A DNA stretch of 64,000 nucleotides from Volutella citrinella (Eukaryota > Ascomycota > Sordariomycetes > Hypocreales > Nectriaceae). Positions 44,478 to 55,567 of the stretch are shown here, one piece after another. The notes beneath the pieces are model-generated. The model ran no database searches. It saw only the letters and a program-made list of their open reading frames with translations, and was not told the DNA's origin. Each line of letters starts with the position of its first letter. The stretch's first letter is position 1. A program made the position numbers and the translations under genes. The stretch spans positions 558,001-622,000 of the forward strand of contig JAWZSP010000002.1 in NCBI GenBank assembly GCA_034401135.1. The letters are read 5' to 3'.

Positions 44478-47400
44478 TCTTCCACGCCCCCCTCCCCCCA
44501 ATCCCCGCACGGCGGCGCGACAATTGCGTTGCGCGACGCGGAGTGAGTTTGAGATTGGGTTGTTGCGGGCAGTGGATTTCATGACATAACAGCAACGCAC
44601 GCCCGGTGCCTTTTTCCCCAGAGACGGTCGGATACCAGGCGGAGAGGGCGGAGAGCATAAGCAAAAAGTGGCGAGCGAAAACGTCAAGGGTCCAGCCCGA
44701 GCCCGCCGTCGCCTCGCCATCACTCTCATGGGCGAGCAGCCAGATGGCGATGGCTGCCACTGAAATGGGAACCCCGAGCCAAGACGGCGAAGCGGAGTGA
44801 AAAATTCGGTGCCCTCACGGAGCTCACGGCGCTTGGCGTTGCCGCTTACCGGCCGGCACTGACGTCACGTGGCCGCCAATCACCTTTTTTTTTTTTTGCC
44901 TCGTCCTAGGCCCTTCCCCCCTTTGAGCGCTGGTCAGTGTGGCCAGGCTTCGGCGTCTCCCGGAAGACGCAAACAAGTCCGTGGAATGGGCTCGAGCTTG
45001 CCTGCCTTCCTATTCAAGTCGCTCCTGTTTCGGGGCGGATCCTCCTCGGGGCACGCAGAGATGGCGCTGCGGGTGGAAGACTTCCAGAAGGCCCCGCCCA
45101 AGGGCCTAGCAGGGCTCGACAGGGCTCTAGCAGCGCTCTAGCGTCTCGCAGGGTGGGCTGCGGCCTCCACTGTAACCCCCTGGCTCTCCGGCAGGGTCGC
45201 GTTGCGGGGGACGAGTGCTGACCAGCGACACAGCGCCGCCGTGGTTGGCCAAAGAGAGTCTGGCGGTGGGAACCGATTATCAGGCTCTTTCGTAATTGCA
45301 GTGGCAGTGGCCGATTGGTGCCGTCTACTTGACGATCTCATTTCGTCGCTGCTTGGTCGGTGCTGCTCCTCTGCTGGTGCTGGTGATGGTGCGGCGGTGG
45401 GATATCCGAACCTGGACATGATGATCAATGCCCCAATTTGGGAACTCTCAACCACCCATTACACGTCACGTATCCGACCATTCATCACGCAACACCACAC
45501 ACACACACAAGGAGGGCGCAAATCACAATCGCCTCCATGCTCATGCCGCTTCTCCACCACGCGAGCGCCCGTCTGGGCACTGCAGGTCATGGATGGTACG
45601 ATGAAGCGCCGGCTCCATCTCTCCTTGATGCTACCATCGCCTTGGTCCGGCTGGCTCAGGCCCGGTGCTTATTATTTCCCACGCCCTAGCCGCGATCCTC
45701 ATCATCCATTTGCTTCCCAACAGAGCAGGTCTCGGCCCCCAGGAAACCACGGTCATCCCTGTGACGTTGTCGCATCGCCCGTTTCAACGGGCCGTCGCTG
45801 CTGCCTGCGAACGCGGTCTAGGTCGCGGTCGGCGATGCCCATGACCAATGGCATTATACCCCTCGCATCCGCAGTCCTCATCACAAGACCGTCTGTGCAG
45901 AAGGGCGCCCACCCGATTCTGCATCTCTGAGGCGGTAAATCTCGTTTGTTTGTTTGTTCGTTTGTCAGCCAGTGCCTGATGGATGACTTGATCCATGCCA
46001 ATCCAAAGCTCTGTAACATGTCTCCATTCGATTCCAAGTCCGCCGCTCCCGACGCTATCAGCTCAGGTGCGGCCGGCCCGGCGAGGCGACAAGTGGGTGG
46101 CGAGCAGTGGTCCCGGGAGGCTCTGCGAAAAAAGTCGGAGCAATCCTTTCGGCCCTTTCCCGTTCCTAGTTGCCCGTATCGGCGTCCCACCACGCAAAAA
46201 AGAAAGCAGCCAGAGCCCGCGATAAAGCTCGCACGATGTCCGTCGGTTTATGCTATTCAATTGCCAAATCCCATCCATCCATGCCATTGGGGCGGCCAGG
46301 GCACAGGGCTGTCGGCCATATCCGTTACGTATTATGCTCCATACGGGACCATACCACGGGCCCTCTGTGCCAACGAGACTGGTGGAGTATGGAGTGAATC
46401 CTGGCCGTTTCCCCTTTGCTCTCCACTGGAAGTCTGGAGATACCGATCTTCGATAAGATCTCATTTCTAATAGAATTATGAGTAAAAAATTCCACAATGG
46501 ATTGCGAGGCGTGGGTTGGGGACGACTCCATAAATCCCCATCCGAGCTGTCTGGCCCACTCTGACAGTGGCGACACAACGAGCCGACTGCAACACCACGG
46601 CATGAAGCCACGGTCAACGAGCGAAACCTCAAAAGTCAAGGCCAAAGCCGCGGTATCAATGTCCAAGTATTTTATTTCGTGATTCAATTATATTCAACTA
46701 TGTAGTCATCCTTGGTCGTGCTCTCGACCCGAAATGGGACAGGGACCTATTGGCTCCATCGCGGGCTTCACGTCGTGCAACGATGCACATGATGTGAGGA
46801 TTCGCAATCCAGAATGAGGCTTCGGCTGCTCCCGCAAAGACGACTCTGCAAGCCTTGACATCGCTAATAATAGCTACGAAACACCAATTCAAGGCATGTC
46901 CAATTGCCACGCGAGACAAACACCTTCCGCGATAGGATTAACCCGGCCATCCTGGCAGAGGGATTGTGAGAGATTGACGAATACCGGCGACCGCGACGAT
47001 ACGCTACTGCACAGATCGACCCTAGAATGTTCCTGAGGCCTTCTCCCAAACTTGGCCGATCGTCCATGCCAGGGCTGCATCGTTGCGGCAGAGCCTCAAG
47101 CAGAGCCGCAGGGCAACGAGAGCAGAGCCGCACGAGGGCCGTCGTCTCTTGGCATGAGCTGAGCCAAGAGCCAAGAGTGAGGAGAGATAAGCGAAGGGCT
47201 TACCCTATACTTGGCAATTGAGGCAAGAAATGTGGACGATACTCGTTAGTAATCTATAAAGAACTCATCTCGACGAGGCAGCCCCGAAAGACATCCTGAA
47301 AGAATGTTTCGCAACAAGGATTCCCTCATTTCCTGAATACGCTAGAGGGAATGGTTGCTATTGTCGGAAGGAGGTGACTCGCCCCAGCTTCGAGGCACAT

Positions 47401-47811
47401 GTTTTGATCGTATGTGGTTGTGTAAATACCAGCCGAAAACACCAAAAAGCCAGTAGAGGCAGCTGAAATATTGACTTTATCGACTCAAAATTGCTTTCGT
47501 CTACGAATGTAGTATATAAATGCAATGCGATGTTGCGATTCTCATTTCCGTGGGCACCTTGTTGGTTATGGCAGCTTCTTATCTTGTATCTTATCTAATC
47601 GCACACAAAAAAAAGTCATGCCCCGCGCTACAACACCAAGAATTTCATCACAGCCCAAACCCCCACATTGACTCCGACGAGCACAACCCATTAGAATCGC
47701 TCCATTTCCTACCTAAGCAAGCCAAAAAAACTCCGACTCAGCTTTTCAAGATCCTCAAACCTGCTGAGCACAACAGAAAGGCGATACAGTACACTTGGAG
47801 CACTCGCCACC

Positions 47812-49203
47812 ATGGCTACTCCGCAACAGCCTGTCGCAGATGCGACCCCCATCGTTCCCGACTCCCAACCGACCCCAAAGCCGATTCACAGCCTGGTCCT
47901 CGACACCGGCCCGCTCATCAAGAACGACCCCCCCGCGGACACCCTGCGCGCAAAGACCGAGACCCTCTACACCCTTCCCTGCATCATTTCCGAAATCCGC
48001 GATGCCGCCACTCGGGCGCGCGTCGAGACTACACTACTTCCATTTGTGACGCTGCGCTCGCCCAAGCCCGAGAGCATCAAGTTCATCACCGGCTTTGCCC
48101 GTCGTACCGGCGATCTCGCCGTACTGAGCCGTCCGGATATCGAGGTCCTGGCGCTCGGATATGAGCTGGAGTGTGAGCGCAACGGCGGCGACTGGCGGTT
48201 GAGGAACATGCCTGGCCAAAAGGGCCTCAACGGCAAGCCAAACAAGACCGAGACTGAGGTGCCGACGGAGGGTGCTGAGCCCAAAGACGAGACGGCAGAG
48301 AGCGAGGCGCCAGCTGCAGGAGAACAGCAGCCCGCCGAGGAGCAAACGACACTGGAAGAGAACGTGCAGAAGCTGGATATTGGCGAAAAGGAGGAGGAGA
48401 TACCCGCGGAGTCACCTAGCCTGGAGCAGGAAGCCGCTCAACCCGTCGCCGTAGAGGCAGGCCCCTCGACAGATGCAGCGGAAACTGACCTCGTCAACGG
48501 CGAAAAGGTCGAAGAGACGATCGAGGTGGTCGAGGAAGCCTCAGACGGCGAGGCCTCGGACGACGAGGGCGGCTGGATCACGCCCACCAACCTCAAGAAG
48601 CACCAGGCCAAGGACACGGGCTCAGCTGCGCCCACCAAGCCGACGCAAAAGGTGCTGCAGGCGGCGGTGCTCACGTCCGACTACGCGATGCAGAACGTTG
48701 CGCTGCGCATGAACCTCAACCTGGTGGCGCCGTCGCTCGCGCGCATCACGTACCTCAAGAACTGGGTGCTCCGGTGCCACGGGTGCTTCACGACGACCAA
48801 GGAGATGGACAAGCAGTTCTGCCCGTCGTGCGGACAGCCCACCCTCCTGCGCACCAGCTGCTCGACCGACGAGCACGGCAACTTCAAGCTGCACCTCAAG
48901 CGCAACTTCCAGTGGAACAACCGCGGCAACGTCTACAGCGTGCCCAAGCCCGTCCACGGCTCCTCAAACGGCCGCCGCCTGCCAAAGGGTTCCGGCGGGA
49001 AGGGTGGCTGGGGCACACACCTCATGCTCGCCGAGGACCAGAAGGAGTTTACGCGCGCCTCGGACGAGCAGCGTCGCACGCGCAAGAAGGACCTCATGGA
49101 CCAGGATTACCTGCCCGGCATCCTGACGGGCGATCGCTCCGGCGGCGGTGGAAAGATCAAGGTGGGAGCAGGCCGCAATGTGAATTCCCGGAGGAAGCAC
49201 TGA
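47812..49203 (+). CDS. NOB1: NOB1, 20S pre-rRNA site-D endonuclease
   Basis: Intronless, 463 residues. NOB1 makes the final cut that turns 20S pre-rRNA into 18S rRNA in cytoplasmic pre-40S particles. The PIN nuclease domain starts at PIHSLVLDTGPLIKNDP with the metal-binding Asp31, and continues through PCIISEIRDAATRAR and RRTGDLAVLSRPDIEVLALG to about residue 125. A long acidic, low-complexity linker (rich in EAE/EEQ) follows, then GGWITPTNLKKHQ. The zinc ribbon near residues 322-345 reads RCHGCFTTTKEMDKQFCPSCG with four cysteines. The C-terminus has the conserved RNFQWNNRGNVYSVPKP and a basic end. All domains expected for eukaryotic NOB1 are present. It converges with NOP10, another ribosome-biogenesis gene. 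Confidence 0.95.
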   Translation: MATPQQPVADATPIVPDSQPTPKPIHSLVLDTGPLIKNDPPADTLRAKTETLYTLPCIISEIRDAATRARVETTLLPFVTLRSPKPESIKFITGFARRTGDLAVLSRPDIEVLALGYELECERNGGDWRLRNMPGQKGLNGKPNKTETEVPTEGAEPKDETAESEAPAAGEQQPAEEQTTLEENVQKLDIGEKEEEIPAESPSLEQEAAQPVAVEAGPSTDAAETDLVNGEKVEETIEVVEEASDGEASDDEGGWITPTNLKKHQAKDTGSAAPTKPTQKVLQAAVLTSDYAMQNVALRMNLNLVAPSLARITYLKNWVLRCHGCFTTTKEMDKQFCPSCGQPTLLRTSCSTDEHGNFKLHLKRNFQWNNRGNVYSVPKPVHGSSNGRRLPKGSGGKGGWGTHLMLAEDQKEFTRASDEQRRTRKKDLMDQDYLPGILTGDRSGGGGKIKVGAGRNVNSRRKH

Positions 49204-49649
49204 GGAAGCACAAAAACGGTCAAACAACAAAAAACACAGCAAAATCAGGGCATGAAAATGGGAAGCAAACCAATCGGTCAGGTTCGAGTCAGGTCTGGGA
49301 TATATTTCACATAGAGGGCACGATAGATACTTCACTGCAACGAAACGACAATCATCTTTGGGGAACTTTGCGATTTCTTCTTCCTGCGTAGCTCTCCTTC
49401 CAATGCTTTCCCCCACAGGGCCCTCAACAGCTTCTGTAGAACCATGTGTGTGTGCCAAATCAAACGCCTTGGTGTTTTGTCTGAACCCAATTGAACGCCG
49501 TAACGTAACCCTCCTGCCTCACACCGCTCCTCCTCCAAGTTTGCGAGACACGCCGAACCGAGTCATATTTGGTGACCACAGGGAAATGCGAGCGGCGAGC
49601 CCAATTCTTCGTATCCTCTCAGTCGCAATATCGGGGTGGATGGAAAAAT
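49204..49649. other. 3' intergenic region between converging NOB1 and NOP10
   Basis: It contains the 3' ends of two convergent genes. No further gene was seen, and overlapping 3' UTRs are likely at this distance. Confidence 0.4.
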
Positions 49650-49950
49650 TTACTCTTCCTCTGTTGCGGCGCACAATCGTTAGCCAGACTGCTCGTTCCC
49701 TGGAACCAAATACGCCCAAAACCACGCCAATTCCCTCCACCTCCGCAAGTGAATAATCCTCCGCAAATGACTTACTCTGCTGGGTCAGGAGCAGGCCGAA
49801 TCTGCGCTTGAGCGTCACACGCTGGCGCGACCACTTGTCGTCGGGGGAGAAGCGAGCAGGGTGCGCAGACTTGGTGACCTGGCCGTGGGCAACCTTCTTG
49901 AGGGTGTACAGGCGGTTGCCATTGGCATCGAGGGTGTACATCAGATGCAT
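49650..49950 (-). CDS. NOP10: NOP10, H/ACA snoRNP subunit
   Basis: Exons on the minus strand 49950-49776 and 49660-49650 give 61 residues, the usual size of Nop10. The protein is a core subunit of H/ACA ribonucleoproteins that guide rRNA pseudouridylation. It starts [20 protein letters not shown], then [20 protein letters not shown] and [11 protein letters not shown], nearly the whole length matching the family. The 115-bp intron (gtaagtc...ccgcaacag, with a gctaac branch site 18 nt before the acceptor) leads to a last exon of 11 nt coding KEE and the stop. Reading past the donor instead would give an unrelated long tail, so splicing is favoured. An upstream in-frame stretch to about 50055 comes before the conserved start and is not part of the family. 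Confidence 0.93.
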
Positions 49951-50585
49951 CTTGAGAGGTTCGGACTCGTCGTCGTCTGGGGAGGCTGCTTGAAGAGTGG
50001 TATCGTCGGAGAGATGGTGTCGTGTTTTTCGGCCTCTCCTTAGCTCCAGCTCCATGCATGGGAAAAAAAAATTTGGCGGGCGCTGGGCCAGATCTGGTCA
50101 CGTGTGCGCTATCGATAAGCTGAACACGTGATGGGATGGCTCTCAGGAAACAGCAACGAAGCACGCGACACTCGTGATGCAATCGTACATCATTCATTCA
50201 TGTTCGAGGTTTAAATAAAAGGGACATTCACATCGGAAAGTTAAGAAGAAACAAAGACATGCACATGTAAGACTCGACTCGATACAGTATGTATAGCCAA
50301 AGGAGAGGCAATCAATTCGAAGCGGCTATCGTAGCTGTGTAAAATCGTAGCTATTCGGGTTCTCAATCACTCGTAATCAACATCCAATAACTCGCACGCA
50401 GGCCTGCGATTAGGCCTTTCAGGGGCGCAGCATATGCACTCGAAACAAGAAAGCAGAGTTCCAATTGGACTGAATGTGTCCAGGCGTATAAAAATATCGT
50501 CCCGCACAGGCGGAACAGAGAATGAAAGGGCCAACGCTTGCGAGCAAGTCGCTGGTTTGTCTGCACTTCACTGAGGCCGAGTCCT
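49951..50585. other. Intergenic region, promoter of NOP10 and 3' end of SPE2
   Basis: No gene seen. A poly-A-like tract (gggaaaaaaaaattt near 50061) lies in the NOP10 promoter. Confidence 0.4.
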
Positions 50586-52109
50586 TTACAGAATCTCGCC
50601 GACGCGGGCCTTCTTGTCGCCGACCCAGCCCTCGCGCTCGTAGAAGCGGAAGACAAGATCGTAGTCCTCAAAGTCGTGGACGATTCGGTCAATGCGACGG
50701 TAGCCAGGGATCGGGTCGACAAGGCGCCTGGCAGGCCTGCCAATGATATCCTCGTCCATCTCGTAGGGCGACTTCTTCGCCTCAAACAGGGTCACGCTGA
50801 AGCGACCCGGCTTGAAGATCCGGACAACCTGCTCAATGATGTCGGTCGTGGTGCGACCACTCTGCCCGCTAGGAACATTAGTCTCAAACGAGGCGAAAGA
50901 GCAGTCGGGCTCAGGCGTGACGTGGACGGTGAAGTAGTGCTCCGACTTGGCCGGCTTGCCCTGGGCCTGGGCCGCAGTGGAGGGCGGGATGACACCGTTG
51001 GCGGAGAAGCCGCAGGGACTGAAGAGGTAGGCGTCGACGCGGGCATCGGGGTACTCGCTGGTCGGGTACACGGCCGAGAGACCGCAGCCTTCCGAGACAA
51101 CGGTGCCCAGAGCATGCCCCTCAGTAGTCAGCTCCTCGATAGAATCAAGCGAGGTGCTGTCCATCTCGTCCGCGCTGTTGTCAAAGACGTCAACCTCGTC
51201 AAGTGGCTCGCCCAAGCCACCGAGGCTGTTGACGGCCTGCTTGCGGGCATCCCGGGCCTCGGCAGCCATCTTGTCGCTCGCGACCGCACTCGCGTCCGAC
51301 AAATAAAACTGCCTGGCATTCTCGGGATCCAGGTCCGTCATGAGGATCTCCAGCGTCTCGTCGTGCTGGCCGCCATCCGTGAGGCTGGCAAAGGGGGCAG
51401 TGCCGACGGGAATGCGAGCAAGCACCTCGGGGGCCTCCGACTCGTCGGGAGTGCGAGGAGGAGTGAGAGCTTGCTCGTTGGGCGAAGTCAGGTACAGGTA
51501 CCAGTGATCGCCGTTCATTTTTCCAACCATGTAGGCGCTACCACCTTCGAACATGTCGTCGAGGTACTTGACCTCCTGCTTCCAGCTGCGATGGGGCCCC
51601 TGCTGCCTGTCGGGGAAGAGAAAGTTCTTGCGGCTGTAGAAGACGCGGTACGGGGTGGCCGCAGCGCGAATATCATCCACGGATTTGGCATTGTGGAATG
51701 GGAAGCCGGCGTGAACAGCAGCGATGTGGAGCATGCGCTGGAGGCCGAGCAGCAGAGTCGTGGTTCCGCACGTCTTCAGGATGATCTTGTGAGGGAAGAC
51801 GAACATGCTGGACTCGGACAGCAGGTAGGCATCCATGGAATCCGATTCGAGAACCGAGAGGATCTTGCAATTGACCATGTCGAGCATGCTGACCCAGGTG
51901 TCGGCGGAGACGGCCTTTAGACCATTGGGAGGCGAACCAGGAGGCAGAGCCGTGGGGCTCGGGGCGAACCAGACCTCGAGGAGCTTCTCGGGGCCCTCGA
52001 AGGCATTGGTGGAGTCCAGATCGGCGGCCACATCGTGGTTGATTGTCAGATGGGGAGTGGCCGAGGATGGCGAGAAGGTGTAGTTGTTGGGAACTTGGGC
52101 ATTGAACAT
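50586..52109 (-). CDS. SPE2: S-adenosylmethionine decarboxylase proenzyme
   Basis: Intronless, 507 residues. The enzyme decarboxylates AdoMet to supply aminopropyl groups for spermidine and spermine. The proenzyme cuts itself at LLSESSMFVFP, between Glu99 and Ser100, with Ser100 turning into the pyruvoyl cofactor. The catalytic Cys lies in ILKTCGTTTLL (Cys114). Later core motifs are FEGPEKLLEVWF at the N-terminus, KSVDDIRAA, GGSAYMVGKMNGDHWYLYL, DAYLFSPCGFSANG and HYFTVHVTPEPDCSFASFE. The length exceeds that of animal enzymes because of fungal insertions such as the acidic stretch around residues 215-330. The leader is long and contains upstream ATGs, which recall the translational control by polyamines known for AdoMet decarboxylase genes of other eukaryotes; that control is not shown here. 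Confidence 0.95.
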   Translation of the reverse strand: MFNAQVPNNYTFSPSSATPHLTINHDVAADLDSTNAFEGPEKLLEVWFAPSPTALPPGSPPNGLKAVSADTWVSMLDMVNCKILSVLESDSMDAYLLSESSMFVFPHKIILKTCGTTTLLLGLQRMLHIAAVHAGFPFHNAKSVDDIRAAATPYRVFYSRKNFLFPDRQQGPHRSWKQEVKYLDDMFEGGSAYMVGKMNGDHWYLYLTSPNEQALTPPRTPDESEAPEVLARIPVGTAPFASLTDGGQHDETLEILMTDLDPENARQFYLSDASAVASDKMAAEARDARKQAVNSLGGLGEPLDEVDVFDNSADEMDSTSLDSIEELTTEGHALGTVVSEGCGLSAVYPTSEYPDARVDAYLFSPCGFSANGVIPPSTAAQAQGKPAKSEHYFTVHVTPEPDCSFASFETNVPSGQSGRTTTDIIEQVVRIFKPGRFSVTLFEAKKSPYEMDEDIIGRPARRLVDPIPGYRRIDRIVHDFEDYDLVFRFYEREGWVGDKKARVGEIL

Positions 52110-55100
52110 CGTGATTGACTCGGGGCACGCAGCGACGATAATCGTTCTTGTTGACGGGGACCGGCGGCGGTAAGTCTCGGAGATGTCAGAGATGACGGGT
52201 TCTCAACAGCTAGAGGGTTTCTTTGCCCGGATGGCAGAGTCCGCGGAGCACTAGCTACCGCTCAAACAGACTATGCGGGGTCTGCTTGAGAGAGTAGGCC
52301 CACAGAGTGTGGTGCTTTCCGAGATGCTGGCGGAGCCAGCAGCAATGCGTCTTTGGGAGGGTAACGGCTAACGTCTCGAAGGGACGTTAAGGGGGGCGGA
52401 GGCAGGAGGTGTGGTAGAAGCGCTCTTGTAACGGAATGTTGTCCGGAGATGGAAGAGCCGACGCGACTGGGCTGCGAGCCGGATCGACCAAACGAAGAAT
52501 CGTGGAGGTTGGAGGGGGTTGTTTTGGTTTCTGTTGAAACCGACTGTTTTGGTTCTGTATCAATTCACCTGAAGGGGTGCTATCGGGGCCTGGAGGAACC
52601 GATGTGGTCAGCAAACAGTTTTGTGGTGTTGGCATCGTCGTCAGCGTCACGACGGCGTGTGCGCCGAGGACGCAGACGTAAGATTACCCGGGCGATTATC
52701 AAACATACTTGGATGGGCGAGAGAAGAGGAAGCGTAGGAGATCTGTTGATCTCATAGAAAACCGAGGGAGGTAACCGAAGGGGCTGGAAGGGGCGGTGGC
52801 GCGAGGTGCGAACCGCCAGGGAGTCTTTTGGACGAGAGGAGGTTAGACTCGTATATTAGACATCGAGTTATCGGCGGGTGATGAGCTAGTATTGACGGGA
52901 TGGAGCGAAGAAACGTCGGTCGAGGCGAGGATAGCAGAGCAAGGTAGAGCAAGGCTAGATGGCAGCAGCAAGGTCGCGTGAGAAGAGAGGAGGTAGCTGA
53001 GCTGAGCTGGGGCAGCAAGTTTTTAGATGACGGTGTTGGAAAGTTTGGCGACGGGCAGGGCGGCGGGGCGGCGGTGGGCGAGAAAGGTTGTGAGGGACGG
53101 CGCGGTCTGGGCTAGGGCAGGCGTGGGGCGGCTAGACGGCTGGAGGCCGTTGTAGCGGTACCTCGGGCACAGTGGACTGCTGTATTGGGCTGTGGTACTG
53201 CTGCACTGGCACTGGCGGCTGCAGTGTTGCTGTGGGGAGGGAGGGCGCACTGCCCGGCAGCGGGGGGCTTGTAGAGGGTACGGTGTTGGCACACGGTTGC
53301 CACAGCGCAACGGATGTATCTTGACCAATTTTTATGCTTCTGGGGAGATGATGCGGACGCGCGACAGCAGGCGGGGGTCACAATGCTCCTTAGTGGCAGC
53401 ACTGTACAAAAGCATGCGATGTTGTGGACGAGTCGGTGAGTGAATTTTGTGGGCGAGGAGCGATCTCGATGGATGCCCTCAGGGACAGGCGTTGTCGACC
53501 CGTAGTGGTGTTGTTTCTGCTGTCGGCGGGCGACTCTCACCGAGCTGGGGCCGCGTCCCCTCGTCCTCGCAAGCTTCCAAGGTCGCAGTACCTGGCCGGG
53601 ATCCTAGCGAGGGGTAGATGTGCCGTTCCTCAGTTTTTTCCCGTCTAGTTTTTTTGCTCCCCTCGTCCTGGCCGGCCTGGGCACGCGCTATGGCCTCGAA
53701 AATGCTTGGTGTGGTGGGGTGGTGGTGATTTATTTCGTCATTGGTGCTGTAATGGCGGCGCTGATTTGCCAGGCAGTCCTTGCTGCGGCCATGGGATTGA
53801 AGGGAGCCTAAGGTACAGCCTACAGGTCCCCATGTCCGGCGACTGCTGCTATTTGCGTCGCGGCCTGATGCTGATGCTGATGGGCCATTTGCTGGCTCTT
53901 CATGCGGTGCGCCATGTTCGTACTGGACGTGCGGTGCTTGCGTGCCCGGCACTGCAGTCAAGGCAATGCACCTCGACCAAGGGGTTCGCTTCATGCCGGC
54001 CACCACCATCCATTGTCTGCCTGTCCAGGAGTACTACCGTATGCTTGTTCACCACCACATCGCCCCTGGCGCCCCGGCATCTCCCACCGACGACCCGTTT
54101 CGTTTTCGACACCCACACAGCGATGCCAGCTAAGCCAGCCTCCAAACTCCAAACAGCACGCAACGTCTGCCGAGGCCAAGACGGAACATCACAAGCCTCC
54201 AGCCAGCAGGCACGAGGTGGATGCGCAACATGGCAAGCTGCAACTCTGTGTGGCCAGCCCCTGTTTACGTCGCACATCTCGGAAGTCCGCCCATTCCATC
54301 CACCCATCCATCCGTCGGCGACACATTGACGCACACCACTAGCAGTCCGCCATCCGCTATCCGCGAGCTAGTTGTCCACCAGTTGCAAATCTCTCCCCGC
54401 CTTTGGCAGTCATCGGCGGACTATGTAATAAGGTGTCATGGCCTTGTCATACCTGGCCAGCCGCTTGCATGTGTCGACCGCTAGCAACACCGAGCAACAC
54501 AGGAACCTTCCACTTGTTCCATTACGGATCGGTGAACTCCAAGGCCGCACAAATGTCAACAACTGGCCTGGGCCCCTGGGCGGATGTGTGTTCCAGGACC
54601 CGCGGGTGCTCCATCTCACCATTCCACTCTTTCCAGCCCCAAAGCCCAATCCCTGGCGCTCGCTTGCTCTGCTGGCGTGACAATCCTTTTCCCTTGTGCA
54701 CTGGCCGTGCCTGTGCATATGCCGTACTGGTACATTGCTCTCCGATGCTTGGCCAAATTCGCTTGTGCTCCTGTAATAATTGCGACGGTGGTACCGTGAG
54801 TGAGACAGACGACTCGCGGATGGCTGCCCGACCGCCCGATGGAGGAATCGCATTTTGTGGGGTAGTAAAAACCCAGTGACCCAGTCGGTCCTAACTAAAG
54901 TTCCTGATGCCCATGGCCAAGACACATGGAACCCCAGATGTTCACAATGTGGTAGGTCAGATCTATGAAGGTCGCTAGATGTTGGGCCGCCAGACAAGCA
55001 ACCTCCACAACGGCTTCCAAGGTGCACGCCGGGATACGTTACACGGAAAATATCGCGGGGAAAAAAGGGAAGCAGGGATATATGGGAAGAGCATTCGTTT

Positions 55101-55567
55101 ATATTGATGGCTGTCAATTTTGCGGCTAGTCATAGCTTCAACACATATACTGCCGTCTGGAAGGCATTGTTGGGCGACTTCGATGCCAAGACAACAGCAT
55201 GCAGCCTGTGCTGGATGACGATGGCCTGCCACATATCTATCTTTCTATACCTTAGACAGCCCCTATGGTCGAGGCAGCTGGGTCGCGTGACGACAGACCT
55301 TTCTCGAAATGTCTCATATGACATGGCATGATTTCTCCAATTGCTGGATATGGAAGCCACGCGCAGCCATGTCTGGAGCCACGTTCGGGTCTGAGAGTTG
55401 GGGTTGCATGGCACAGCAGGCCGGCGCGGACAGATGTGGTTTGCGCAACACCGACATGGTCCACCTGGTGGTGTATATATTCGACGGAGGAGCCCTCAGT
55501 TCTTGGCAGTCGCGTTTGCCGAGGCGAGACCTGAGGATCTTCTCCAACTCGTGCGTCTGTGCCCGTC
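52110..55567. other. 3.5-kb gene-free region (SPE2 leader and promoter, CFD1 3' side)
   Basis: The right half of the spacer has no gene signal. The left half is the SPE2 leader and promoter. Low-complexity GCAG-, GGGA- and TGCTGATGCTGAT-type stretches are frequent. A 63-codon hydrophobic frame at 53620-53811 was looked at and not called. Confidence 0.45.
52387..52635 (-). other. Upstream ORF in the presumed SPE2 leader (82 codons)
   Basis: An ATG at 52635 opens 82 codons ending 277 nt before the SPE2 start. A second uORF, 52706-52647 (19 codons), lies just upstream. Neither resembles a known polyamine-sensing uORF peptide such as mammalian MAGDIS. A leader intron could remove them. Confidence 0.25.

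Larger units (their letters stand above)
43367..47811. other. 4.4-kb gene-free intergenic region with microsatellites
   Basis: It separates the divergent permease and NOB1 genes. No gene was recognised on either strand. It holds a CT microsatellite, a poly-T run near 44885, a CA run near 45490 and a TTTG run near 45950. Long 5' leaders or a non-coding RNA could lie here but have no sequence signature I can name. Confidence 0.5.

Noticed and set aside
45202..45930. 242-codon open frame in the permease-NOB1 gap
   Set aside because: It crosses a CA microsatellite, has no domain, and codon use looks random.
49260..49295. ggttcgagtc, like a tRNA B box
   Set aside because: No cloverleaf arms are visible around it; it lies in the NOB1 3' region.
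50538..51920. 460-codon frame opposite SPE2
   Set aside because: Antisense shadow of SPE2, which has all AdoMet decarboxylase motifs.
53620..53811. 63-codon hydrophobic frame
   Set aside because: Too short and no conserved feature; in a low-complexity gene-free region.
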